From: CAZYTO01 sp964650405
GTDB lineage: Bacteria; Acidobacteriota; Thermoanaerobaculia; Gp7-AA8
Assembly: GCA_964650405.1 (NCBI GenBank)
Contig: CAZYTO010000019.1
Location: 1 to 34,619 of the forward strand
DNA length: 34,619 nucleotides
Reading direction: 5' to 3'
Positions 15,355 through 23,286 of this stretch are shown in pieces; the first letter of the stretch is position 1, and every line of letters begins with the position of its first letter. The notes beneath the pieces were generated by a model. The model saw nothing but the letters and a program-made list of their open reading frames with translations. It searched no databases and was not told the DNA's origin. The translations under genes and the position numbers were made by a program.

Positions 15355-15963
15355 ATGTCGAGAGCAGCGCTGCTCCGCGAGCACGACGATTCATCGGACG
15401 GCGATCAGATCATCGTCTTCCACGACGTAACGTGGGAAGACTACGAGCGCGTGCTCGAGATTCGCGGCGACAAATCGGCTCCGCGCATCACGTATCTGGA
15501 GGGGGAGCTCGAGATCATGAGTCCGCCCAAGGATCACGAGCAGATCAAATCGTTCATCGGACGCCTCCTGGAGACCTGGTGCATCGACCGAGGCATGGAA
15601 GTCACGCCGTTCGGCAGTTGGACCCTGAAGGATAAGAAGGAGGAACGCGGCGCCGAAGCGGATGAGTGCTACATCTTCGGCACGGAGCGCCGCGACCGGC
15701 CGCATCTGGCGATCGAAGTGGAATGGTCACGCGGCGGCATCGACAAGCTGGAGGTTTACAAGAAGCTCGGCGTCGAAGAAGTGTGGATCTGGCGCAAAGG
15801 CGTCATCGACGTCTATGTCTTCGCGGGCAAGCACTTCGAACGAGCACCGCGAAGCGGAATTCTCCCGGGCCTCGACCTCGGGCTCCTGGCATCGATGCTC
15901 GACCGCGACACGCTCACCCAGGCGGTACGCGACTTCCGAAAAGCGCTCGCAGAAGAATCATAG
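15355..15963 (+). CDS. Uma2 family (DUF820) endonuclease-like protein
   Basis: A 202-residue protein of the Uma2 family, a PD-(D/E)XK nuclease fold of unknown biological role that is expanded in cyanobacteria and some other phyla. The pattern is YLEGELEIMSPPKDHEQI, then EADECYIFG and HLAIEVEWSRGGIDKLEVYKKLGVEEVWIW. The Glu in ITYLEGELE, the Asp in EADECY and the EVE triplet form the probable metal site. ATG at 15355 is preferred over the open frame upstream, which is repeat sequence. Convergent with the next gene. Confidence 0.9.
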   Translation: MSRAALLREHDDSSDGDQIIVFHDVTWEDYERVLEIRGDKSAPRITYLEGELEIMSPPKDHEQIKSFIGRLLETWCIDRGMEVTPFGSWTLKDKKEERGAEADECYIFGTERRDRPHLAIEVEWSRGGIDKLEVYKKLGVEEVWIWRKGVIDVYVFAGKHFERAPRSGILPGLDLGLLASMLDRDTLTQAVRDFRKALAEES

Positions 15964-15990
15964 GCGACGAATCGGTCGTATTCGATCTCG

Positions 15991-16056
15991 CGCGGAGACG
16001 CGGAGACCGCAGAGAGAAGCCGCGACTCGTCCCTCCGTGCGCTCCGCGTCTCCGCG
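15991..16056. repeat. Inverted repeat of the ACGCGGAG family, between convergent genes
   Basis: CGCGGAGACGCGGAG (15991-16005) is the perfect reverse complement of 16042-16056. The left arm reads as 8-nt ACGCGGAG-type units. It lies between the convergent stop codons at 15963 and 16075 and is a plausible shared terminator. Confidence 0.85.
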
Positions 16057-16074
16057 TGAACCTTCTCTCACCCT

Positions 16075-16683
16075 TTACCGGTGGGCTGCGACCACCGCCG
16101 CCGCCATCGCCAGCTTGTGATCCTGGCTCCAGGGCGGTCCGATGGCCTTTCTCAACTGCGCGAAGTGGGCCTCGAGGTCCCCGATGCGCAGCGCCTCGCC
16201 CGCTGCAGCAAACACCTTCTTCGGCTCGAACCAGTGCACGGCCCAGCCGCTCGCTTCGGCCGCGGCGGCCAGCGCTCTGCGGTACATCACCCAGTCGGCA
16301 ACGTTCCGGGCCCGGTAGTCCGTGATCCGCCCGGCGATGGTCGGCGGCAGCGCCGGGCACTGGCGAAGCGCGACACCGCGGATGCGCCCGGGCAGCGTCA
16401 TCGTCACGGCGTCCAGGACGAGCTTCGCATGCCGTTCGGCCGACACCCGCACCCGCTCCACCAGCGCCACTGCCTCCTCGATGGGAAGCCTCTGCCCTTC
16501 GCTGTGATGCGGAATCTTCGGCAGATCGTCATCCACCAGCTCGACGCGGCGCCGGTCGAGGAGCGTCCCGTCGCCGATGGCCGTCACCAGCACCGCCCAC
16601 CCACCATGGTCCGAGACTCCGATGATGGCGTCGGCGTTCGACACGACATGCTGGGTTGCCGTCAGTTTTCTTGCGCTGGTCAT
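16075..16683 (-). CDS. Unrecognised conserved-looking protein, possible RNase H-like fold
   Basis: A 202-residue protein that I do not place in a named family. The start is the ATG at 16683 with GGAAAG five bases before it. The N-terminal AIIGVSDHGGWAVLVTAIGDGTLLDRRRVEL resembles the first beta-hairpin of RNase H/RuvC-type folds. The C-terminal WSQDHKLAMAAAVVAAHR could supply the last acidic position, which is a guess. The middle has ADWVMYRRALAAAAEASGWAVHWF. The high content of His, Trp and conserved-looking turns says it is a real enzyme-like domain rather than a shadow frame. Codon use matches the neighbours. Confidence 0.65.
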   Translation of the reverse strand: MTSARKLTATQHVVSNADAIIGVSDHGGWAVLVTAIGDGTLLDRRRVELVDDDLPKIPHHSEGQRLPIEEAVALVERVRVSAERHAKLVLDAVTMTLPGRIRGVALRQCPALPPTIAGRITDYRARNVADWVMYRRALAAAAEASGWAVHWFEPKKVFAAAGEALRIGDLEAHFAQLRKAIGPPWSQDHKLAMAAAVVAAHR

Positions 16684-16857
16684 ATTTCTTTCCATTAGCC
16701 CGAGGCTGCCGGTGTCCACGCCCTTCCGCGATCGCATTCGCCGGAATCATTCTTTCGCCACCGTCGCCTCCCGCCGATCGCGAACGACGAGCTAGCACGT
16801 TTGGGAAGTACCGCGCGGTCTTGAAACGCCAGAGTGAGGCAAGGAGCGGCCGACGAT

Positions 16858-17176
16858 CTACGCGGCGAGACGAGCAATGGCGATCTGCAACAGGCGGTCG
16901 TCGAAAAGTCGCAGCTTGCGCTCACCGGCATCCGGCCCGCCCGGCCACGCCCGCAGCCCGGCCTTGATGTCGTTCAGCTCGGGACGCCGGCCCTCGCGCA
17001 CGAGGAGCCAGTCGACAGTGGCAAGAAGTTCCATGCCGAACGGAGACTCGAACCCCTCGATCTTACGCGATACCCCGCTCGAGCGCGGGAAGGTACGACG
17101 CGGCTTCCGATTTCAAGTACGCGGCCACGAGATCTTTCCACCGCGGTAGCACGCCCGTACACAGCGGCACGCCCGC
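16858..17176 (-). pseudogene. Decayed C-terminal fragment resembling macrodomain (DarG-like) antitoxins
   Basis: Two open stretches in different frames join into one sensible sequence if one G is dropped from the run of four at 17073-17076 (read on the minus strand). The upper frame (17176-17063, possible GTG at 17170) gives RWKDLVAAYLKSEAASYLPALER. The lower frame (17112-16858, no start codon) gives KIEGFESPFGMELLATVDWL, then RKLRLFDDRLLQIAIARLAA and a stop. The GFExPxGMELLATV block with a later RKxRxF is what I recall from the C-terminal half of macrodomain antitoxins that reverse DNA ADP-ribosylation. No macrodomain and no DarT toxin are in the window, so this would be a leftover. The family match is from memory and uncertain. 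Confidence 0.4.
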
Positions 17177-17273
17177 TCACCGGCTCAGCCAGAAACAGCG
17201 CCGACCGCCGAGGCGGCTGCCTCCACACAGCACCCGCGAGGCGGACGCTCTTCTCTCCGTGCCGTGCCGCGCG

Positions 17274-18185
17274 TCAGCGCGCCTTGGCTCTGCTGCCGGC
17301 GGCGACTTTCGTCGAGACGGCCTTCGGGGCCTTGCGCTTGGGATCGTCCTTGATCGACGACACGCCCTTCGGCCCCGAGGAGGCGGATGCCTTGCTCGTG
17401 CCGGAGCGGCCCTTCGACGGGCCGGAGAGGCTGGCCTTGAGCGCTTCCATGAGGTCGATGACCTGGGCGCGCGGCTGCTCCTCCTCGGCGCTGGTGATCT
17501 CCTCCCCTTCGATCTTGCGCTGGATGGTGGCGCGGGTGCGGTCGGCCACTTCGTCGCGGTACTGCTCGGGGTGGAACTCGTCGTTGGCGCCCATCTCGGC
17601 GAGCTGGATGGCCATCTTCAGCTCCATGTCCTTGATCACCGGCTCGCCGAGGTCGAGCTCGTCCATGGAGCGGATCTCGTTCGGATAGAAGAGCTGCTGC
17701 ATCACCAGCCCCTTGCCGACCGGGCGGAGGATGACCAGGTACTGCTTGCCGCGGGCGGCGTACTTGGCCAGCGCCCAGCGGTTGGTCTGTTCGAGGGCCT
17801 TGGCCAGCAGGGCATAGGCGCGCTCGCCGCCCTTGTCCGGGGACATGTAGTTCGCCTTCTGGAAGTAGATGGGGTCGATGGCTTCCTTCGGCAGGAACTC
17901 GCTGATCTCGATGGTCTGGGTGGCCTTCTCCTCGAGGGCCTTGATCTCCTCGTCGCTGAAGAGGACGTACTGGCCCTTGGCGAACTCGAAGCCCTTGGAG
18001 ATTTCGCTGCGGTCGATGGTCCGCTCGTCCTTGGGGCAGTAGAGCTGCTGCTGGATGCGGCTGCCGCATTCGGTGTGGATCATGTTGAAGCGGATCTGCT
18101 CGCTCGCCTCGGTCGCGGAGAAGAGCTTGACGGGGATGGAGACGAGCCCGAAGGCGATCTGACCAGATGCGAATGCTCTCGGCAT
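17274..18185 (-). CDS. ku: Ku protein (non-homologous end joining)
   Basis: A 303-residue bacterial Ku, which binds broken DNA ends as a homodimer ring and recruits ligase D. The sequence MPRAFASGQIAFGLVSIPVKLF is typical of the start, followed by NMIHTECGSRIQQQLYCPKD, the KGFEFAKGQYVLFSDEEI segment and the RAQVIDLMEALKASL helix before a Lys/Ser/Pro-rich tail of about 50 residues, as is usual. A GAGG site is about six bases before the ATG. No LigD gene is in the window. The gene is divergent from an alkyltransferase-like protein gene, so both DNA-repair genes share one 103-base intergenic region. Confidence 0.96.
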   Translation of the reverse strand: MPRAFASGQIAFGLVSIPVKLFSATEASEQIRFNMIHTECGSRIQQQLYCPKDERTIDRSEISKGFEFAKGQYVLFSDEEIKALEEKATQTIEISEFLPKEAIDPIYFQKANYMSPDKGGERAYALLAKALEQTNRWALAKYAARGKQYLVILRPVGKGLVMQQLFYPNEIRSMDELDLGEPVIKDMELKMAIQLAEMGANDEFHPEQYRDEVADRTRATIQRKIEGEEITSAEEEQPRAQVIDLMEALKASLSGPSKGRSGTSKASASSGPKGVSSIKDDPKRKAPKAVSTKVAAGSRAKAR

Positions 18186-18275
18186 GATGACCTCGCGATG
18201 ACGACGTTCAAAACCGGAACGGGGGGAAGATACTTCCGGAGCCGGGTGCCCAGGAACGTGTGCAATCGTAGCAGA

Positions 18276-18281
18276 TACAAT
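18276..18281 (+). promoter_or_regulatory. -10 box (TACAAT) before the alkyltransferase-like gene
   Basis: TACAAT overlaps an in-frame ATG (18280) and ends seven bases before GTG at 18289. The 16 bases TACAATGAGATCCGTG differ at only two positions from those before the SulP start (11277-11292). The GTG is therefore the likely start. Confidence 0.5.
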
Positions 18282-18288
18282 GAGATCC

Positions 18289-18684
18289 GTGAACGAGCGG
18301 TGGGCGAAGATTTACCGTGCCGTGCGCCGCATCCCGAGCGGCAGGGTGGCCACGTACGGCACCATCGCCACCCTGGCCGGACTCGACGGTCACGCCCGCC
18401 AGGTCGGCTACGCCCTCCACGCCTGCCCCCCCGGCCTCGACCTTCCCTGGCACCGCGTCGTCAACGCCAAAGGCGAGATCTCCGAGCGCAGCTCCGGCGA
18501 CTCCCACGAGCTGCAGCGCCACCTGCTCGAGGCCGAAGGCGTGGAGTTCTCGCTGCGCGGCGTGATCGAGATGTGGCGGTTCGCCTGGCGCGCACCGAAG
18601 GCTGGAAGGCTGAAAGGCTTGAAGACTGAAAGGGTTCCGGCTCGAAGTGCGGGAAGGCGAGCTACCAAAGGGAAGAAGAAGTAG
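18289..18684 (+). CDS. Alkyltransferase-like protein (ATL; MGMT family)
   Basis: A 131-residue protein from the GTG start. It has the fold and DNA-binding motif of O6-alkylguanine-DNA alkyltransferases, but the active-site PCHR is PWHR at residues 53-56, with Trp in place of Cys. ATL proteins bind damaged bases and pass them to nucleotide excision repair rather than removing the alkyl group. Typical ATLs end near residue 105. Here the frame runs on through a tract of 8-nt AAGGCTGA repeats (18597-18636), which encodes a basic tail, and ends in KKK. The tail is likely not functional. Divergent from ku. An alternative ATG at 18280 is in frame. Confidence 0.9.
   Translation: MNERWAKIYRAVRRIPSGRVATYGTIATLAGLDGHARQVGYALHACPPGLDLPWHRVVNAKGEISERSSGDSHELQRHLLEAEGVEFSLRGVIEMWRFAWRAPKAGRLKGLKTERVPARSAGRRATKGKKK
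18597..18636. repeat. 8-nt tandem repeat (AAGGCTGA family) inside a coding region
   Basis: Five consecutive 8-nt units of GAAGGCTG and degenerate forms, in frame inside the 3' end of the alkyltransferase-like gene. The family is shared with 6699-6732 and 27390-27485. Confidence 0.75.
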
Positions 18685-18703
18685 ACGCTCTCCCCTCCTG
18701 CTG

Positions 18704-18780
18704 TTCCTCCTTCGCCCTTCATCCTTCGCCCTTCGCCCTTCATCCTTCGCCCTTCGCCCTTCCTCCCTCGCCCTTCCGTC
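18704..18780. repeat. Heptamer tandem repeat (TTCGCCC family)
   Basis: Eleven consecutive 7-nt units, mostly TTCGCCC with TTCATCC and TTCCTCC variants, fill 18704-18780 without a break. It is the same unit as the right arm at 13639-13673. A CATAAT sequence (18780-18785) overlaps its right end. Confidence 0.9.
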
Positions 18781-18844
18781 ATAATCCGCGCCGAAGTCAG
18801 AACGGATCGTCCGTGAGCTGCTCCTCTTCGCCCTCTTCCTGGTC

Positions 18845-21136
18845 ATGGCCGTCGTCCTCACCTGGCCGATGGCGGTGCGGCTGGAGACGACCGTCTCCGA
18901 CCTCGGCGATCCGCTGCTCAACGCCTGGATTCTGGACTGGGACCACTACGCCTGGACGCACGGGCGGGCGGTGTACCAGGCGCCGATTTTCTACCCGGCG
19001 AAGGATCCCCTCGCCTTCAGCGAGAACCTCTTCGGCGTCGCCCTCGTCACCCTCCCCTTTTACTTCCTCGGCTTCGCTCCGCTGACGATTCACAACATCG
19101 CTTTTCTTCTCGGCCTGGCCTTCTGCGGCTACGGCGGGTCCGTCCTGGCCCGGGTCGTCTCGCGTTCGGCGACGGCGGGCCTGATCTGCGGCGCGCTTTT
19201 CGCTTTCTGCCAGTTCCGCTGGGATCACCTGCCGCACCTGCAGATCATCTGGAGCGGGTGGCTGCCGCTGATCCTGGCAGCCCTGCTGGTCTACTGGCGC
19301 GATCCGCGTCCACGCAACGCGGCGCTGTTCGGGGCCGCCCTGCTGATGAACGGCCTGACCAACATCCACTGGCTGCTCTTCGGCACCACGGCGGCGGGGA
19401 TCGCGGCGCTGATCCTGGCTCTCATCGCAGGCGGCCGGTCGCTGCGCTTCTGGGTCCCGCTCGTCACGGCCACCGCCATCGCCCTGGCGCTCCTCGTCCC
19501 CGTCCTCCTTCCCTACCAGACCGTGTCGAAGCTCTACGGCATGCACCGCGAGCTGGGCGAGGTGATGGACGGCTCGGCCACGTGGGCCGACTGGCTCTGG
19601 TCGACGAGCCGCAACGCCACGTGGGGCGGCCTGCCGGACTGGTCGAAGACGAAGCCGGAGCGCCTGCTCTTTCCCGGTATCCTGCCGCTCTTCCTCTCGG
19701 CGGCGGGGTTCGTGCTCTACCGCAGGCGCGAAGGCGAGGCGTCGATCGCCATCGAGACCTCGCCGCGCGCACCGCAATGGCTGCTGCGCACGCTCGACCT
19801 CGTGATCGTGATCAGTCTCCTCTTCGCCTACATCGGCGCCGTGACGTCGCACTGGGAGCTGAAGCTCGGCAAGCTGCGCATCCTGACCATCGGCAGCGCG
19901 GATGTGCCGTTCGTGCTGGCGCTGGTCCTGACGCTGATCCGGCTGACTCTGGCCTTTCCGCACGCCTGGCGGGGCGGCAGGTCGCTCCGCGTGGCCGCCG
20001 AGGAGTCGCGCTTCCCGCTCGAGCTGTGGATCGGCGTGGTGTGGGTGGCCGTGGGCGTCCTCGGCTCGCTCGGCCTGAACGCCTTTCTCCACACGGCGCT
20101 CTATCACCGCATCCATGCCTTTCAGAGCATCCGCATACCGGCACGCTGGGCCATGATCGCCTACGTGGGTCTCATCGTCACGGGGGCGTACGGCGTGGCC
20201 GCGCTCCTGCGGGACCGGTCCATCCGGGCCAGGACGCTCATCATCAGCGCACTGGCCATTGCGACGTTTTTCGACGTACGCACGCGTCTGGTCTGGGAGC
20301 ACGACACGGCCGTGGAGCCGGTCTACCGCTGGCTGGCGGCCACGAAGCCGAACGGTCCGCTGATCGAGCTGCCGATGAACGACCTGATGCTGCAGTACAT
20401 CTACACGAGCCGCGACGCCGTGCACCACGCCCAGACCTTCGACGGCGCCTCGGGCTTCTTCCCGCCCCTGCACAACCGGCTCGAGAACCTCTCCGAGAAG
20501 ACGCCGGTCCCCGACGAGCTCCTGGCCACGCTGGAGGCGAACGGCTGCCGCTTCGTCGTCGTGCACGAGGACTGGCTGCGCGCCACCGGACCCGCCACGC
20601 ACGACTGGCTGCAACGGAATCTGGCCACGCATCGCCTGGCGTTCCTCCGCCGTTTCGACCACGACATCAGCGGCGACTGGCTCTTCGCTGTGACGAAGGA
20701 TGTGCCCGACTGGCCGGTGTTTCACGATGACGCCCGAGACGCCGCCGGCCGCACGGCAGACCAAGAACTCTCCTTCCTCCTGGCCGGCAAGCCGACGTGT
20801 TCGGCCGCGACCATCGCCCGTATCGACGCGCCGGAGTACAGCGCCGAGGTGCACGTGCCGTTTCCGGTGGCCGGCTGGGCCCTCTCGCCGGACGGCATCC
20901 GCTCCGTCGACATCCTCTTCGAGAGCGGCCGCGTCCGGGTTCCCGCCGATCTCGTCGACCGCGGCGACGTGAAGTCGCTCTACCCCTGGTACCCGCGCGT
21001 GCCAAAGCCGGGCTTCCAGAAGATCTTCGACAAACGTCCGAAGGGCGTGCGGACCGACACGGACATGTCAGTGGAGATCACCGACGGCAAGGGGCGGAAG
21101 ACGCAGTTACCGGATGTGATGATCCACTGGCGATGA
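18845..21136 (+). CDS. Large polytopic membrane protein, YfhO/GT-C-like, unknown substrate
   Basis: A 763-residue protein with about ten or eleven membrane helices in the first 470 residues and a large soluble C-terminal part. The first periplasmic loop contains SDLGDPLLNAWILDWDHYAWTHG and FYPAKDPLAFSENLFG, the usual arrangement in uncharacterised GT-C-type and YfhO-like glycosyltransferases, where an acidic residue near the membrane is used in catalysis. The soluble part contains PLIELPMNDLMLQYIYTSRDAVHHAQTFDG. ATG at 18845 falls inside the first helix: the open frame runs upstream to 18785 (ELLLFALFLV directly before the Met) without ATG, GTG or TTG. The true start may be noncanonical, or a base is wrong. 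It overlaps the following TPR gene by four bases (ATGA). Confidence 0.8.
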   Translation: MAVVLTWPMAVRLETTVSDLGDPLLNAWILDWDHYAWTHGRAVYQAPIFYPAKDPLAFSENLFGVALVTLPFYFLGFAPLTIHNIAFLLGLAFCGYGGSVLARVVSRSATAGLICGALFAFCQFRWDHLPHLQIIWSGWLPLILAALLVYWRDPRPRNAALFGAALLMNGLTNIHWLLFGTTAAGIAALILALIAGGRSLRFWVPLVTATAIALALLVPVLLPYQTVSKLYGMHRELGEVMDGSATWADWLWSTSRNATWGGLPDWSKTKPERLLFPGILPLFLSAAGFVLYRRREGEASIAIETSPRAPQWLLRTLDLVIVISLLFAYIGAVTSHWELKLGKLRILTIGSADVPFVLALVLTLIRLTLAFPHAWRGGRSLRVAAEESRFPLELWIGVVWVAVGVLGSLGLNAFLHTALYHRIHAFQSIRIPARWAMIAYVGLIVTGAYGVAALLRDRSIRARTLIISALAIATFFDVRTRLVWEHDTAVEPVYRWLAATKPNGPLIELPMNDLMLQYIYTSRDAVHHAQTFDGASGFFPPLHNRLENLSEKTPVPDELLATLEANGCRFVVVHEDWLRATGPATHDWLQRNLATHRLAFLRRFDHDISGDWLFAVTKDVPDWPVFHDDARDAAGRTADQELSFLLAGKPTCSAATIARIDAPEYSAEVHVPFPVAGWALSPDGIRSVDILFESGRVRVPADLVDRGDVKSLYPWYPRVPKPGFQKIFDKRPKGVRTDTDMSVEITDGKGRKTQLPDVMIHWR

Positions 21137-21627
21137 GTACGCTCAACAATATCCGTGGGTTTACCGAGAAGTTGAGGACCCGCCTGAGTCTGATCAGGAA
21201 CGCGAACGACTATAAGAAGGTCATCGCGATCTGCGAAGAGGCCCTGCTTAACGAGCCAGACGACAACCTTGTACAGTACATTCTGGCGTATGCGCTCGAC
21301 AATACGCATCAACGAAAGCGCGCCGCAGAGATCCGTCATCAGATTCTCGAGCACAACCCGGATGACTTCATGGCATTGCGAGGCTTGGCGGACTACTATG
21401 CGGAACGTGGAAATGTGACGCTCGCGTGTGAAGCCATGCGTCGTGCGCTGGCGCTCGTGCAGAAAGAAGATGTTCCGCTTCCGCGATGGTTACCCCGCCG
21501 GTTTCGCGACCACATCGAGCTGAAATTCGCTGAGATTGCTCGCAACGAGGCCGACTGGCGCCAGTGGGCGGCTGAGTACCTGGCCGTTCACGACGCCGAG
21601 CCCGCCGATGGCCAGCCGGTGAACTGA
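21133..21627 (+). CDS. Small TPR-repeat protein
   Basis: A 164-residue cytoplasmic protein with tetratricopeptide-like helices: residues 27-60 (NDYKKVIAICEEALLNEPDD onward), then 64-95 and DFMALRGLADYYAERGN onward. Its ATG overlaps the stop codon of the membrane protein gene (ATGA at 21133-21136), so the two are translated together. Its base composition is clearly lower in G+C and less biased at third positions than that of its neighbours, which suggests acquired or fast-changing sequence. The partner could be the soluble part of the membrane protein, which is inference. Confidence 0.75.
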   Translation: MSTLNNIRGFTEKLRTRLSLIRNANDYKKVIAICEEALLNEPDDNLVQYILAYALDNTHQRKRAAEIRHQILEHNPDDFMALRGLADYYAERGNVTLACEAMRRALALVQKEDVPLPRWLPRRFRDHIELKFAEIARNEADWRQWAAEYLAVHDAEPADGQPVN

Positions 21628-21654
21628 GCGGATTCGTTCCGCACAGCACAGCCC

Positions 21655-21660
21655 TATACT
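21655..21660 (+). promoter_or_regulatory. -10 box (TATACT) of the FHA-PP2C gene
   Basis: TATACT ends eight bases before the ATG at 21669; between them is a run of C. No Shine-Dalgarno is present. Confidence 0.5.
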
Positions 21661-21668
21661 CCCCCCTC

Positions 21669-23276
21669 ATGCGCCTCAGCATTTACCAACCTGGCGCTGC
21701 GCCGCAGCAGCTCCCGGTGACCACACCGCTCGTGTCGCTCGGACGCTCGTCGGAGTGCACGGTGCCGATCCGCGACCGCTTCCTCTCCCGGCGCCACGCC
21801 GAGATCCTGCAGGAAGGGGAGCAGTGGTTCGTGCGCGACTGCGGGAGCGTCAACGGGACGCTCCTGAACGGCGCGCGGATCGAGGACCGCCTCCCCCTTC
21901 GGGACGGCGACCGCATCACGCTCGGCGATTCCGAGGTGATCATCCATGAGGAGGACGACGCGTCGCAGCTCATCGCCGTGGAGAGCAGCTCGCACGCTAC
22001 GAACCTGGCCATCCGCGTGGACGACGCCGCCGCCAGCGACAAGGCCGCGGAGCTGACCGCGCGCGTCCTCTCCTCCCTGGCGCTGGAGTTCCTGGAGGAC
22101 AAGCCGATGAGCGAGCTCTTCGACTTCATCCTCGACAAGGTCGTGGAGGTCCTCACGCCGTCGCGAGCCGCCATCGCCCTCTTCGGCAGCGACCGCACGG
22201 CCTTCACGAACGTCCACCTCCGCCGGCAGAACGAGAGCGACTCGACGGACCTCCTCATCAGCCGCACCCTGCTGAACGAAGTGGTGGAAGAGCGGAAGGT
22301 GGTCTCGTTCTTCGACTCCTCGAACGACGCCAAGCTGGCCATGGCCGAGTCGATCATCGCCCAGCGCATCCGCTCGGCGGTCTGCGCGCCGTTGCAGGTG
22401 GGCGACGCGGTCCTCGGTGTGCTGTATGTCGACTACGTCGGCTCGCGGGGCGCCGTCGGCGAGAGCGAGGCCCGCCTCCTCGGTCACCTTGGCCGGCTGG
22501 CGGCGGTGAAGCTGGAGACGACCCGCCTGCGCGACGAGGCCCTGGCCAAGGCCAAGATCGACGAGGAGCTGCGCACGGCCTGGGCCATCCAGAGCCGCCT
22601 CCTGCCGGCCTCCCTGCCCCAGATCGACGGCTACACCTTCGCCGGGTCCAATCGCCCCTGCAAGACCGTCAGCGGCGATTACTACGACGTCGTGGTCCGG
22701 CCTGACGGCCGCATCTACTTCGTCATCGCCGACGTCAGCGGCAAGGGGATCACCGCCGCGCTGATCATGTCGGCCGTGGCCACCGCCTTCGCCATCTTCA
22801 CGCGCACCGACCCGAAGCCGGCTGACCTGCTGCGGGAGCTGAACAGCACCCTGGCCCCGCGCACGTCGCCGTCGAAGTTCGTGACCATGATCGCCGGCGT
22901 GCTCGACCCGGCCACGGGCGAGATCGAGTTCGCCAACGCCGGCCACGTGCCGCCTCTCGTCGTCTCAACGGACGGAGCGCGCGAGTTGAAGACCACCGAC
23001 CTCGTCGTCGGCCTCTTCGCCCAGGCCAGCTATCGCAACCAGAGCCTCACCCTCGCTCCCGGCGACGCGCTCGTGCTCTTCACCGACGGCGTCACGGAAG
23101 CGGAAGACGCCCGCGAGGAGCAGCTCGGCATCGATCCCATCCGCGAGCTGCTCCAGACCCTGCACGGCCGCACCGCCGATGCGCTCCTCGACACCGTGGC
23201 CACCCGCGTCCACGACTACCTCGGCGAGGTCCCGGCCGGCGACGACGTGACGATGCTGGCCGTGGCGCGGGGGTGA
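21669..23276 (+). CDS. FHA-GAF-PP2C (RsbU/SpoIIE-type) protein phosphatase
   Basis: A 535-residue three-domain signalling protein. FHA domain (about 1-95): GRSSEC, LSRRHAEI, GSVNGTLLNG and GDRITLGD, which binds phosphothreonine peptides. GAF domain (about 120-290) with ICAPLQ-type VCAPLQVGDAVLGVLYVD. PP2C/SpoIIE domain (about 305-535): SGDYYD, FVIADVSGKG, FTDGVTEAEDA and GDDVTMLAV, with the metal-binding Asp residues in place. Such proteins dephosphorylate Ser/Thr targets such as anti-sigma factor antagonists. No partner kinase is in the window. The stop codon is ten bases from the convergent VWFA-like gene stop at 23287. Confidence 0.95.
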   Translation: MRLSIYQPGAAPQQLPVTTPLVSLGRSSECTVPIRDRFLSRRHAEILQEGEQWFVRDCGSVNGTLLNGARIEDRLPLRDGDRITLGDSEVIIHEEDDASQLIAVESSSHATNLAIRVDDAAASDKAAELTARVLSSLALEFLEDKPMSELFDFILDKVVEVLTPSRAAIALFGSDRTAFTNVHLRRQNESDSTDLLISRTLLNEVVEERKVVSFFDSSNDAKLAMAESIIAQRIRSAVCAPLQVGDAVLGVLYVDYVGSRGAVGESEARLLGHLGRLAAVKLETTRLRDEALAKAKIDEELRTAWAIQSRLLPASLPQIDGYTFAGSNRPCKTVSGDYYDVVVRPDGRIYFVIADVSGKGITAALIMSAVATAFAIFTRTDPKPADLLRELNSTLAPRTSPSKFVTMIAGVLDPATGEIEFANAGHVPPLVVSTDGARELKTTDLVVGLFAQASYRNQSLTLAPGDALVLFTDGVTEAEDAREEQLGIDPIRELLQTLHGRTADALLDTVATRVHDYLGEVPAGDDVTMLAVARG

Positions 23277-23286
23277 GAGGCGACGA

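Noticed and set aside
17040..17070. A tRNA T-arm-like GGTTCGAGTC on the minus strand
   Set aside because: No acceptor stem, anticodon arm or CCA end can be formed around it, and it lies inside a sequence that encodes the GFESPFGM protein segment.
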